Part shown: positions 38,449 through 51,142 of the stretch, piece by piece
Layout: the number at the start of each line of letters is the position of its first letter
How positions within the stretch are numbered: the stretch's first letter is position 1
NCBI GenBank assembly: GCA_030549335.1
Contig: CM060191.1
Span: 56,927,947 to 56,991,946, forward strand
Direction: 5' to 3'
DNA from: Pontederia crassipes
Taxonomy: Eukaryota > Streptophyta > Magnoliopsida > Commelinales > Pontederiaceae
DNA: 64,000 nt
Notes under the pieces: generated by a model
What the model was told of the DNA's origin: nothing
The model's input: only the letters and a program-made list of their open reading frames with translations
Databases searched by the model: none
Made by a program: the position numbers and the translations under genes

Positions 38449-39980
38449 TTCTCATTCTCTTCAAAAGGATTCGTCCTCGAATATGCATTCACAATAAAGA
38501 GAATATAACATATCACATATATGATTTTATTAACACACATAATAGAGATATTGATACTTCCCTTTCATATGTCGGACAATATATCTCTATCAGAACTGCA
38601 ATCATTTTTCATTTCTACCATCTTATTAAGATCCTGCAAGTGTAGAGCAACACCAACATAAATAACATGAAAAGTAATATAACTCTCATACTCACCTAAA
38701 TAAAATATCATATGTCCATGAAACAATGGTATTTGAAGAAACAAATCACGAAACTTTGGGGACCTTCTTTTGCACATAAGGATCTTATCAAATAAGGTGA
38801 TCAATATATTCCAAAAAATTAGGAATCCAATATGGAGATTGTTAAGTGGTTCCAAAATAAAAAAAAATGTCAGTTTCCATGAAAAAAATGAATCCTTAAT
38901 ATTTGAAAGTGAAATATTATTAAATTCATAACCAAACAAATAATTTGGCTCATTCAAATAATCATGCAAGTCCCTATAATTACTCAAAACATCACCAAAC
39001 TGATCGCACAAATAATTGTTATGAATCAAAATATCTTCAAAGAAATTAATTTCAAATCTTCGATGAAAAATGCAAGTCCAACTAATGCAAATGCAACAAA
39101 ATTTTCAATCATGATGTGAAAATTGTATGAAAGATTACAAGCAACATTTGCAAAAATGATCTTAGGAAAGCATAATGGTAGATTTAAATAAATGAATAAG
39201 ATTCTACGATCATTAGAAAATTTTAAAATCATAATTAACCAATCAAAAGTGTTCAGACTAAAAAATATTCATCCCAAGATTTCAACATATGGCTCAATAA
39301 GGTGTTTTAGCACTTAATGTATAACAAAGTGGAATAGAAAATTTAGATTTAATGTTTGCATGACATTCAATATTTCTCTCAATTAAACTTGCAAGTTAGT
39401 CACATTAAACAAATATAAAATTTCAAAGGTAAGAAATGATTTTTTCAAACTAATTGTCATAAACTCAATATAACATCTTTCAAATCCTTGCAAGACATAA
39501 CTTCTTACTTCATGTACTTTAGTCCTACATGCCTCTACAAGAAAATCAAAATAATAAGATAAAAGATTATCAGTGCCAGAATAAAAATTACTGAATTATC
39601 TTTCTTTTTCCTCATCACTCATGACTTTTTACTCAAATCTCTTTGAAGTTGGTCTTTCTAAACACTCAAAATCTAATCTCTTTTCATTCTCACAACACAA
39701 CATATAAATATCTTCTCTTAATTCTTTCCAGAAGTTGCCTTTTTTAATACTCAAGATATAATCTTCTCTCATTCTCACAACTCTCATAACACTCAACATC
39801 TAAATGTTGTATCTCAATGCTTTCAAAAGGTGACATTTCTAAGCATTCAAAAGTTGTGTGGCTGTCATTTTCATCACTCAAGTTGTGGCACACATATTTT
39901 TCATATTTGTCTTTCTCACAACTTTGAAAATTATTTTGAATTGCAGTATGACAATAAACTCTATCATTCATTCTTCAACT
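38449..39980 (-). other. Internal region of the gag-only element, 3' part
   Basis: Minus-strand open frames at 38565-39029, 39026-39232 and 39744-39971 have no domain I recognise. The composition is AT-rich, like the rest of the element. It may be a decayed non-pol ORF or spacer. Confidence 0.3.
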
Positions 39981-40099
39981 GATGTTGTGCAACCAAACTT
40001 TCTCCAACTTCTTCAATTTTTTTCCACTTTCTTTTCCTAAGGACGATGCACTCTCTTGTGACAACTTTTCTTCAGATGTAATATCATCATTGCCCATCA

Positions 40100-40900
40100 C
40101 GATCATAGCAATTTATTTGGACATTGTGAAGCAATATGTCCTGAATCAAGACAATGAAAACATTTAATATCTTGAGTTCTTTGTGAGCTATTAGAGGTAA
40201 TATCTTCATCCCTTGAGTTAAAATTTTCAGCTTTATTTTTCTCTTCTAATTTTCAATTTATCAACTGACTTGGAATTTGCACGTCATTTTAATTTTCAAA
40301 CAAAATTTGAACTTTCAAATTTTCTAATTAGACAAATATCTTTCTTCAATTGCTTATTTATAGCCTTATGTAGAACTTCATTCAACTTCAAATACTCTTG
40401 CAATTCCATAACTCCAAAAATCTCTCGATTTGGTCCACATATGAATCATCCTCATTGATGTTGGCATGGATGAGAAGCGTTTCCATCTCTTTATAGTACT
40501 CTTGTACAGCTTTTGATCCCCATCTCATAATTTGTAATTTCATACGTAAGTCATGATAATATGATGGAGGATCAAATCTTCTCCTCAATATAATTTTCAT
40601 CTCATCTCAATTTTCAATTACATATTTTTTATTCATGCGCCTATTAATGGTTAATTGATTCCACAGTGATAGCGTAATCAGCAAAAGATATAATGATAAA
40701 TTTAACTTTCGTCCCAGGAGAATAATTATGATGATGAAATATACTTTATACTCTTTGTTCCCATTCAATATAGGCATCGAGATCATTTTTACGTTACAAG
40801 ATAGGGACAGATAGTTTAATTGAACATGTGTTTCGATCAGTAATATCTCTATCTTGTTCTCTTTCTCGTTCATTTCTTCTATCTCCAATCTGAACATGCA
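40100..40900 (-). pseudogene. Ty3-type gag relic with CCHC zinc knuckle
   Basis: On minus, a frame-shifted gag reads WNQLTINRRM (about 40640-40670), then MKIILRRRFDPPSYYHDL and KAVQEYYKEMETLL (40460-40600), matching the retrotransposon gag pattern. Further downstream a CX2CX4HX4C knuckle (CFHCLDSGHIASQC) occupies 40121-40162. Stops and frame changes between the pieces show that it is not functional. It identifies the surrounding element as Ty3-type. Confidence 0.75.
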
Positions 40901-42020
40901 TGTGTCTTCTCCAATTTATAACAAATGCTTCATCATGTTTTTGTTCCATCTCTTCATCATCAAGAGCACAATATCTTTGGCGATCTCTTTTTTGTTTTGT
41001 TGTATAACTTGTTATAGTTGTCCAATTTGTTCCTTCTGCGCATCTATCTCATCATGAAGCTCAGTAATCATATTTTCAAGACGTTGAAAATATTGCGTCA
41101 TGACCTCCATCGTTCTTTTTTATTAACATTTCAATTTTGAGGATTAAACTTTTGGTCCTTTTTTGTTGACATTATAAACAATTTATGCAGCAAAAGTTAG
41201 TGGTAAAAAATAAACTCACAACCTCACGTAGTGACACTCGTATTTTACCTCAATTCTATTAGGCTTTTTCCCTCAATTATACTCACCACTCAATCTTTTT
41301 TTTCTCCTTCTTGAACTCTCCAACAATTTCTAAGAGAATTAATGCAAGTCAATACAAGGCAATGAGCAATTAAATAAATCTAATTTATCAATATGATTGC
41401 AACATCAAAAGAAAACTTAAATTTAAATTTGGAATAAAACTCAGAAAAAAAAGGTCGTCAAGTAAAGATAGATAATATCGAAGGTTATGAATTGGAATGA
41501 AATCAAAGATTATTTGATTCATTAGGTTAAATCATTCAAAATCTCAATAATTTTGTGCACCTTTCTCTCCAAAAATAATCTTTCCTTTTTTTTTCTTTTC
41601 CTCATCTGCCTTTTGAATCCTTTCTTTCAACCTTTTTTTTCATATTTTTTTTTCAATTTTTTTCTTTGTTCTTCTCTTTTCTCCTTTTTTGCACTTTTCT
41701 TTTTAGTTCTTTTTTTCGTATTTTTTTCTCAGCTCTTTTCATAAATGTAGCAGACTTTGAAGAATAGAGAAGGATGACAACTAGGGTTTCAAGAACAAAT
41801 AAGCAGAATTATCGTATGTTTTTTTTAAACTGTAGCATGTTTTGAAGAATACAAGGATAACAACTATAGTTTGAAAAATAAGGAAGACGGCTAAGGTTTA
41901 ACAAGCAAATCAAAAAAATTTTCTCAAAATTTTTCTGTTTGTTTTGTTTTTCAAAAACTAAAATAGAGAAGGAAAAAAATAATGGAAGATAACTATAAAA
42001 CTGAATAAAAAATGCGGCTA

Positions 42021-42699
42021 TGATACGATGCTCAAGAATAATGTCTTCAGTGACAGGAATAATATATGATAATCAAATAAACGAGATGAAACAAATTTTT
42101 AGGCAGCGGAATATCAATCTCAAGATTACCAATGAACTAAGCAATCAATATTATAAATAGATGAATTTAATGATAAAATTATAAACCTTGTAATTAACAG
42201 CGAAAGTTTGCAAAGAACGGGTTACAAGAGTCCCCTCATAGGAAAAGTAATTAAGTCATAATTCAATAGATTTAAATGTGTATGAAATAATTACAAATAC
42301 CAGTATTTGTAGGCCATAGAAGTCAGAATTTGGGGTAGAAGAAAAGGCCCTAACTTAGTATACAGCTATCTTTTTTAAATAAGCAAATCAATTTACTCTT
42401 AAAATCTCAGCAGAATTTTGATGTATAATTAATTCTAAAAATTTCAGATAAACATGGTAAAATCATGATTTATTTGGCTCAAATTAAGTTGATTCTTCAT
42501 GCGGCCCAATTTATAATATGTTGAGAAGTTATATCTGATGTAACTCAATTTTATAATTTGATCAATTGTAAATCACAAATATTGTTACATCTTCAATCTC
42601 CTTATGTCTAAAATTCAAAATATTATCTTGATCATCAAATTTTTCTAGAACATTCTTCTATCACCGGCTGCAATTATGAGCATTTTCATATTCATATCA
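42021..42699 (-). repeat. Right (5') LTR of the gag-only element
   Basis: An uninterrupted 679-bp copy of the LTR. It provides the empty-site reference that shows 33911-37993 is an insertion. Confidence 0.8.
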
Positions 42700-42850
42700 A
42701 ATTCTGCTCTCAAAATCTATTGTAACTTCATGTAGTTACTATCTTGATAACAACTTAACAACCTATGCTTTTGTAACAATATATATAGATATTGTTATCA
42801 ACACAATATATCATGTCATTTGAGAAACCAAATAATCTTAGCATTTATAA
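42700..42850 (+). mobile_element. Continuation of the split copia 3' LTR
   Basis: The sequence resumes in copia LTR style: TTGTAACAATATATATAGATATTGTTATCAACACAATATATC is the TATA and R-like part, given here as landmarks at 42772-42817. Together with 33651-33691 it would make one LTR. This is an inference from composition and position. Confidence 0.5.
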
Positions 42851-42883
42851 GTGGATCATTCCAGACACAATGTGGTGATTAGG

Positions 42884-42888
<5 letters not shown>

Positions 42889-42926
<38 letters not shown>
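42889..42926. repeat. (TA)n microsatellite
   Basis: Thirty-eight bases of AT dinucleotide. Confidence 0.9.
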
Positions 42927-42928
<2 letters not shown>

Positions 42929-43049
42929 AGATTGAATATGACTATACTCGAGATATACTAAAAATTAAAGATGTAACCATAATTTAATTATATACATGTG
43001 ATATATTAATTAATTCTCTCATGAAGAAATTTTAAGTACAATATTTGTT

Positions 43050-46040
43050 TGTTAGGATTTATGCACGAGACAAATTATGCACCGCGAGAAAACCCGAGAA
43101 ATTTAAGGCGACGCAGAGTTTTATTAGATGGAAGAAACAGAAGAGGATTACAAAATCATATTGCTTTCTCTTTGAACCCCCTAGAGAGTTTATATAGGTA
43201 CTCTATTTAACAGATAATAGGAATTACAGACCAACTGAGACTCTATATTAATCAATTCCTTAACAATCTAATGATAAGGAAATATACATAATATGTCAGA
43301 CATATTTTCTTTTATTTCAAAGTTTGGCTCCAGATGGGTTTCGAGTTGAAGTAGGATTCAAGATATTATTAACAATCTCTACCTTGAATTGAATACTCAA
43401 AACAGATACCTAACACTCTCTGCCGTCACCGGTCTATGTTCTAATTCTACACATACGATAGCATCCTTATAGCTTGATCTGGTGATTCCACCTCTCCAAC
43501 TACTTGGAATGCATATGCAACCATGTCCTCAAAGCCATAATGCTTAGGAGGACCCACATGTCTGCATGCACGTCTAGTAGCTAGACTTTTTCATTGTTTC
43601 AGACTCTGGTTGTTTAGTCTGATGAGATTCTTTTGTCCATTCTGAATTTGAGTTAATCAAAATTTCACCTGTTCTGCTTGAGCATAGATATCTTATCAAA
43701 GGATATATTTCTACTGTGAATAACCTTCTGCTTTGAAGGAGACTAGATTCTGAAGCCTTTTACACTGCAGCATATCTCACAAAGACTCTTTCTTTGGCCT
43801 TTAGTTTCAGCTTTGCTTCGCTAACATGATAATATGCTGGACAGCCAAAGACTTTTAGATTAGTATAATCAGCAGAGTTTCCTGACAATGCCTCGATGGA
43901 AGTTTTCAGATCGATCACGGTTGCAGGACTCCGATTGACAAGGTAGCATGCTGTGCTAACAGCCTCAGTCCAAAATGACTTGTTCAGATCAGAATTAGAG
44001 AGCATGCATCGTGCCCTCTCCAGAAGAGTTTTGTTCATGTATTCTGCTCTGTTGTGGTGTATCTCTGATGGTGTGATGTCTGACAATGCCTTCATCCTTG
44101 TAGAATCGATCAAATTCAGATGAACAGAACTTCAAGTCGTTATCAGTACGAAAGCATTTAACCTTTCTCGATGTCTGATTCTCCACCAGAGTCTTCCACT
44201 GTTTGAAAGCTTCGAATGCCTCGTTCTTGTGCTTTCAACGTGAATACCCATGTCATCCTTGAGTAATCATTTATCATAGATATGAAGTATTTCGAACCTC
44301 CTAGAGATGGAACACGAGAGGGGCCCCAATAGTCCGCGTGGATGTAATCGAGTGTTGCCTTCGTCTTGTGCACGACTTTGCTGAATTAATATCAATTTTG
44401 CTTGTAAAAAAAACATTGCTTGCATAATTCGATTTCAGATATCTTCTTATCATCCAAAAGATTGTGCTTGTTGATGTTCATCCCTTTCTAACTCATATGT
44501 CCAAGTCGCATGTGTCACAACTTGGATGTTTATGATTCTGATTTGGACGAACTACCTACTGCAGTCACGCTAGAAATTGTTGTGCCTTGTAGTATGTACA
44601 ATGACTTTTGCCTGACTCCTCTCATGACTTCATCATCACCCTTGGCGTCCGTGAAAACATCTTCTGCGTCATCCATTCGACATCCTTTGAAGTCCAGAAC
44701 TTCAAACGATATCAGATTTTTCTTCAGTTTCGAAACATGACGTACCTCTATCAATGTCCTCACCCGATTATCATGAGTTCTGATCTGAATTGAGTTGATT
44801 CCAACTATTTTACAACAGGCTGGATCATTGTCCATGATGATGTTTTCGCCATCAATATTCTGATAAGTTGATAATCACTCTCTGTGCGGAGTCATATGAT
44901 AGGAACATCCTGAGTCGAGAATCCAACTCTCTTCCGAACATCTCTGATCAGACATCATGAGAGCCAAATTGTCATCAGATTCGCTATTCTGGTGAGCTAC
45001 TACAGTAACCGTGTATTTCTTCTTCTTCTTGGAGCAATCCTTCTTCTAGCGACTAGGTTCTTTGCAGTAGTTGTAGATGTCCTTCGGATTGACGTTCTTC
45101 TTCGACTTACCCTTTTTAGGATTTGTCTTCTCTGTGGTTGTTACCTACCTTGCTGCCTGAGTCTCCACAGTCTTTTCAGACACCCTATGACGAAATTCAC
45201 GAGTACGTAGACTCGATCTTACTTCTTCCATAGTAATTGTGTCTCTTTCGATGATAATAGACTGAATGAAATTTTCGTATGATAGAGAAAGAGACACCAA
45301 CAGAAGTAAGACAATATCTTCATCATCAATCTTCACATCTATGTTTCATAATTCCATCAATAGATTATTCATCTGATCAAGATAATCTTTCAGATGGGTA
45401 CTTTCTTGCATGCGGAGGGCGAACAGACGTTGCTTCAACACCAACTTGTTGGTCAAAGACTTGACTCTCAAGTTTCGACCACAAACCAGTCGTCATTTCT
45501 TAATCGATGACTTCGATAATCACCTCGTCCATCAGACACAACAAGATCATAGAGTGCACATTCCTTCTTTAATTTGTTCTTCGACACGTTCGTGAGTGGC
45601 GCCCAGATTCCTTGTCATTTTAGAAGAGTCCGCATCTTGATCTGCCAAATACTGAAACTGTTTTGGGTTGTGATTTTCTCGATATTCATGTTGTGCGATG
45701 CCATCTCTATACCTAACGTAGGATCGACGATGAAGCATCGCTCTAATACCAGTTTGTTAGGATTTCTGCACGAAAGAAATATGCACCGCGAGAAAATTCG
45801 AGAAATTTAAGGCGACACAGAGTTTTATTAGATGGAAGAAACAGAAGAGATTAGATTGCTTTCTCTTTGGAACCTCTAGGGAGTTTATATAGACACTCCC
45901 TTTAACATATTATAAGAATTACAAACTAACTGAGACTCTATATTAATTCCAAAAATAGGACACCTAAAGAAATAAATCAATTCCTTAACAATATAATGAT
46001 AAGAAAATATACATAATATGATTCAAGGCATTGTTAAACA
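43050..46040 (-). mobile_element. Ty1/copia retrotransposon with both LTRs, internally deleted
   Basis: Left LTR is 43050-43374 and right LTR is 45755 to about 46040. Both begin TGTTAGGATTT on + and share CGAGAAATTTAAGGCGAC. On minus: primer binding site TGGTATTAGAGC (45740-45751); gag relic with IDDEDIVLLLLVSLSLSYENF (45145-45336); protease/pre-integrase with VRHVSKLKKNLISFEVL (44530-44835); integrase with IHADYWGPSRVPSLGG (about 44300-44350), YMNKTLLERARCMLSN and VFGCPAYYHV (43760-44113). A GGTAGAGAT polypurine-like site precedes the left LTR. Reverse transcriptase and RNase H are absent and the frames are broken. The right LTR lacks about 60 bp present in the left. The right outer end could be 46030 (then TTGTT flanks both sides) or 46040 by LTR alignment. 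Confidence 0.85.
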
Positions 46041-47000
46041 TGTAGTTAAATATGATTGAAAAAAATTAGTAGAAAGTGAGTTATACAGATAATAAACTTC
46101 ATAGTTTATGTTAAGAGATCTAATTATTTTTTAGTTAAAAGTTTCGTGACTATTGAAGTTTATATTTTATATTAAACGCCTATTTAATGGGTCTAAAAAT
46201 AATTTAGTCAAAACAAACATGACTTTTGGAATAATATTTTTGACTAGCATTGCAAAAATGACCATTATAATGACCATTAATTGTGACTTATTACGATAGT
46301 CGCGGGTCGTGATAGTAATGGGTGACCATTATAACACGATCCAAATGTTACATTGATCGCCGTAACATGTAGTTTAATCAAGTAAGAGCAACCATGAATT
46401 CATGTATTATAAGACTGAAAAAGTTGGAAACAAATAACTAGTGGAAAGTTCGTCGACGGAATTTTTCTTTCTCGATAATCATAAAATTATTTATAAAATT
46501 ATTTGGTCTCTTATCTTATTAATTTATGATGGATAATGAATAATTTAAATTGTTTAAGCAATTTAAATTGCCGTTGAAGCGACAATGTGAATCGCTTATG
46601 AGACGGATGTCTCATTTGAGTTACAATTTTTTAATTTTATTTTTTGTATTTTACTTTAAAATTTTATTTGAATAAGTTACAAAACTATTAAATAAATTAT
46701 GAAATTAATCAAATAAATCTTAAAATCATCCCATAATTTCTTCTTGTTTACTACAAACTGGTTGAATAGGAGAGCTCTTAACAATTATATTAAGAAAGAT
46801 ATTATCCTGTGGAGCCCCAGCAAAATCGTTCCCATTTTCTTACTCTCATTTTGGATGAGATCCATGATACTTTGAGAAATGATGTTGCAAAAAAAAAAAA
46901 AAAAACTCTGTTAACTCAAAAGTAACGAATGCAATCGTGATTTTTCAGCATCATCAAGTACTTCGAAATCATAATTTTGAGTCGGCATCATAATAACTTC

Positions 47001-47057
<57 letters not shown>

Positions 47058-47663
47058 AAGATATAGTAATACCCTAATTTTGTGAACTTGCGACAAGGAG
47101 TATATTTAAAATTTATATAATATACATGCATTTATGCAAATAGACTAATAATTTTGACTCTTCTCTATAATTAAATAAGTAATATTTATAATTTAAATAA
47201 GTAATATTTATAATTATAATATTTTGACTAATAAAAAGATACTTTAATTTAAATAAGTAATATTTATAATTATAATGTATTTTCATATATATATATATAT
47301 AGATTCTAAAGTAATATCTTTTCTTAAGTTGATTAATCCCCCCCCCCCCCCCCCCAGATTCAAATCTTAAAATCATTGTCTTAAAAATAAATTGTTACTA
47401 TTCTATTTTGAAATAGCGGATTTAATAATTTTACGTCGAAGCCTCCTGGCCCTGGTTTCCTTGTCGGCCCACCGCTATCACCCCCTGCTTTCTTGCAAAT
47501 CCAACGGCTCTGGTTTCGTTTTCTCCTTTCCTATCCTAATATATATTAGAAGCATAAAAAAATAATAAATACTTTTAACCAAAACGTCGGTTGGATAACT
47601 CTCTCGCGTTTCGATACGTGATGATATTTTCAAAATTATTTAAATAAATAACGGTAATAAATG
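46041..47663. other. AT-rich intergenic region
   Basis: No gene seen. It contains an A16 run near 46889, (TA)n at 47004-47054, three short repeats of AATAAGTAATATTTATAATT type (47174-47275) and C18 at 47338-47355. The region grades into the promoter of the next gene. Confidence 0.5.
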
Positions 47664-47670
47664 TATAAAA
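47664..47670 (+). promoter_or_regulatory. TATA box of the CBP1-like gene
   Basis: TATAAAA about 100 bp upstream of the ATG at 47771. This is a plausible position for a core promoter with a short leader. Inferred from sequence only. Confidence 0.45.
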
Positions 47671-47770
47671 ACCAGTCTCCTTTTGCGGAGCAGAACACCT
47701 TGAGATCAAATTAACGCCACCATCTCAGCCTTGTTCATTTTGGTTCGCTTTGGATTATTCGGAAGCGCAA

Positions 47771-49521
47771 ATGCTTGGGTCGCTCGTCCCTCTTCAAAGC
47801 TCCCCGCCGACGGTCGCCTTGGATTCCGTCGCCGGCGCGTCCGGCGATCTTTCGCGCCCGAGGCCGGGCGCGGTCTGCTGCGCGTCACGGAGGAGCCACG
47901 CGTCCATCCCCAAGCTAGAGCCGTTCAGTAGGAGCCGCGCCGATCGTCTCGCCACCGATCCGCCTTTCCTGCGGAAGTGCGAGAATGAGCTCACCGGTAT
48001 AAACTAGTCTTGCCGATTTATGGCAGTTTTTTTCCCCTTTTTCTTGTTGTTTCTTTGATCGTGAGATTTCTTGCACTGCTGTTAGAATATCGAATTTTCT
48101 TGGTTATAGTTATGTTCAAATTATCCTTAAAAGAAATCTCTTTAGGATGTAAGAGTTACTTAAAGGGAACAGAGATAAATATACGTGGGAAGTATATTAA
48201 CTCATCCTTAGCCATGTAGATTTTGTACTTAAGATTTTGGACAGAGAAAGCAACTTCTGAGTTCTGAGATAGTGCAATTAGGATTTAGCTAGAAGTGCGA
48301 ATAAGATGTATAAACTAAGCAATTGGATCTGACACGATCAAATCTTTTAGAGAATTAAAGCCATATCCTGCGCTTAGTGTGAATTATCTCATGCGAACAG
48401 TTCCAAGACCGCAGTGCACTACATACCCTTGTCTGGCAGCCGACAGAAAAAAAATGTGGTTGATTCCTTTTTTTAACACGGCGACTTTTGGGAATTAGAC
48501 ATTGTGAAAGAAGACTTTGGCTTCAAGAGATAATGCGCTCATCAACCATGATTAATTATTAAAATTTTAACTGACGTGTCCCAAACTACCCAATATTTAC
48601 TGAATGAAGTAAACGTACAAAATGCTACAAGCATGTAAAAATTTTGGGGAATTGGCCTGTTTGTCTTTTCAGCAAACTCCTGTCATACGCAGAACATTGA
48701 TAGGTGACTGTTAACCATCAAACGTAAAGATTAACTTAATATATAGTAGCTGATGATTGTGTAATTGACATCTTTGATCGAACTTCACGACTGGTTTTCA
48801 TGCCTGAGATATTTCCACGGAATGGTCTAAAACTTGAAGAACTTATAATTCCTGTTGTGGAGTGGATATATGCAAGGCCCAAGGGTTCACGGAGGAAGAA
48901 ACATTAAATAGAAAACTAATAACTTTTTGTTTGTATCACTTCTGTAATAGTGCTCATCTTGCATTTTTCGCTTCCTGTGTCTGAGTTTTCTTAATTCTAA
49001 AGTTGCCAGTTTGGAAACGTCAATTTCTAACTATAGATTATGCTTTCCTGTAGACTATAGTACGACGCTTGAGGGCGATGAAGCATACAGCTACTGGACA
49101 GTAAAAGACATTGAAGTATGTTGGCTCCCATCTGATCGCCAATTCCAATTTCCTGGCCTTTGCATGTTCATTAACCATTTACTTATATTTCCTGTTTCCT
49201 TTGCAGAAAGAGTTACCAAAAGAGGATGTAAAGACTCTGAATGATTGTGTACATGGGATCACAGCAATGGATAAGAAAGCTAAGAAGGTGGTGAAGCCCC
49301 AAACTCCAGTGAGATCATCAGACACTCAAAAGGAAAGGCCTTTCCCAATACCAGATGGAATACGCAAAACTGAAGAGGAACTTGAAGAAGAAGAGAAAGC
49401 TCGAATGCCTGACTCACCCTTCACTAGATTGCTCAGGGTCATGGGCCGGCGTCCTGCCTGGTACACACAACCCCCGGACCATGAAACTGACTGTGTGGCT
49501 CCTGTAAGAAGAGTGATCTAG
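47771..49521 (+). CDS. CCG-binding protein 1 (CBP1/MEE14)-like protein, three exons
   Basis: Exons 47771-47996, 49054-49115 and 49207-49521 join in frame across GT-AG introns (phase 1 then phase 0) to give 200 residues. The N-terminus is rich in Ser, Arg and Ala with few acidic residues, consistent with an organelle transit peptide of about 45 residues. It is followed by PKLEPFSRSRADRLATDPPF. The middle reads DYSTTLEGDEAYSYW, then KDIEKELPKEDVKTL and CVHGI. The C-terminal block RPFPIPDGIRKTEEELEEEE, then ARMPDSPFTRLLR and PAWYTQPPDHETD, is the most diagnostic part and matches my recollection of plant CBP1 proteins. Arabidopsis CBP1 is linked to central-cell and pollen-tube guidance functions. 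I do not infer that role here. Two short segments seem shorter than I recall for relatives, at the splice junctions, so exon ends may need correction. The first exon is GC-rich, the last AT-richer. Confidence 0.7.
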
Positions 49522-51040
49522 ACATATTATTAGATACGTACATGCATATGCTTCATGTCTCCTAAAGCTGCAAATTCGTCGACTAGTTTGTTATACTTAC
49601 GTCCCATCTTTTACTGTTTTGAAAGACTCGTGACATGAACATGTTTTTGTTGTTTCCACATGTATAATTTTGTAAAAAAAAAAGAGCAAAGTGAAGGCAG
49701 ATTCATCATTCATGCATGTGCCTGCCTGTGTGGGCAATGATGACATTATATTGAGAAATAATGCCCATGTGTTGCATTCTATTCTTGGCTAAAACCTCGC
49801 GGTTCATTTCTACACTTTCCTTCTATGTTCTTAGAAAAATGGTTTTATTTTTAGTTCTAGGAAATGAAATAAAAATATTTGAAATTCCAGTTAAGAAAAT
49901 GGAAGTTAATATATACTAAGAACAAAGGATAATATTTTTTATATTTATAATCTTAAAACTTCTCTTAACTATATAATTGTAAGTTTAAGTTGATAAAAAT
50001 GTGGTTACGATGTATAAATATGTGGTTATGATGTCTAAATATGACTTGTATTTAAGCTAGTAAAATTATATACTAAATAAATTGGGGTATTTAAATACTA
50101 TACAATTTATTTATTTTTACTTTTTTATCTTGTATTTCTATTTTCATTCTCTTTCCTCCATCTTCTGATACGTATACACCCCTCCGCTCACCCACAATCT
50201 CTCTTCTTATTTCCTAACTTTCTCTGGGGCATTTATTTCTCTCCTCTAATCGCCATTCTTTAATCATTTTTCAACTTCTTTTATTTTTATCATATCATAT
50301 TTTCACTCTCTTCTTTTTCATATTATTTTTATTGTTATCTCTCCTCTTTTTTGTTACGCTTCTCCTTCCCACTATCTCCTTTTATTTTCTCTCCTATCAG
50401 CCTGGGGTTTCCATTTTTTTCTCTCCTCTTATTTTCTCATGTCCTCTACCGTCCTTTTATTTCCTCACTCTTATGTTCTGGATCTCCCCATTTCTTATAT
50501 TATTAATTGTTTCTCTCTCCACTTTATCATTTTCTTTTTTCCTCTGTTTTGTCTTTAGTTTTCAATCTTCAATCTCAGTTTACATGCAAGTAATTCCTCC
50601 ATTTTGTCTACTCTTTTGTCCTTCCTGTCTCTCACACCTTTCCCCAGTTTATCTCTTATTTATAAAATTGAAGACATTTTTTTTTACAAAAATAAGTTCA
50701 TTATATCATAAAAAAATTATGCTAGAAAATCGGAAGTAGAAGTCATGAACTAATAAAATAAATAAAGACGGATTACTACGATGGTTTTATTAGAAAAAGT
50801 CATTGGACTCCAAAATCAAGATTTCTTCAGTCAATTTCTGGGTTGAAAAGGTGTCTTTTCATTTCCTTACACACCCGTTGAACTATCATGCTTCTATTGG
50901 TCCATTTTATGTAAACAATTCGTGTTCTACTCATTTTTTAAAAAAAAATCAATCTTTTGTGAAAACAAATAATTTTATTATTTGATTATCGAATTTGAAT
51001 AAAGTTATTTTTTTAAAAAAATGATAACTATTCCTATTAC

Positions 51041-51090
51041 TGGTGTCAATATATTGGTTGATTTCGAAATCAACCAATATATTGACACCA
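51041..51090. repeat. Perfect 50-bp palindrome
   Basis: The 25-bp half TGGTGTCAATATATTGGTTG plus ATTTC (51041-51065) is followed without spacer by its exact reverse complement (51066-51090). No flanking target duplication was seen. Confidence 0.95.
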
Positions 51091-51119
51091 TAAACAATAA
51101 TGGTGAAATGATTATTTAC

Positions 51120-51142
51120 CTCTCTCTCTCTCTCTCTCTCTC
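51120..51142. repeat. (CT)n microsatellite
   Basis: About 11 CT units. Confidence 0.9.

Larger units (their letters stand above)
33692..42699 (-). mobile_element. gag-only LTR retroelement (Ty3-type, LARD-like), containing a nested insertion
   Basis: Two direct repeats define it: a right LTR at 42021-42699 (679 bp) and a left LTR split into 33692-33910 and 37994-38448 (674 bp together). Both start TGATACGATGCT and end TTCATATCA. The internal region (38449-42020) encodes on minus a Ty3-type gag relic with a CCHC knuckle. No protease, reverse transcriptase or integrase was recognised, so it looks non-autonomous. The flanks are GATTT (left) and AATTC (right), which could be a diverged duplication of GATTC, but this is not proven. 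A degraded initiator-tRNA-like primer site (TCGTATCATAGCC on minus, 42016-42028) overlaps the LTR edge, so the true LTR start could be 8 bp inside. Confidence 0.75.
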
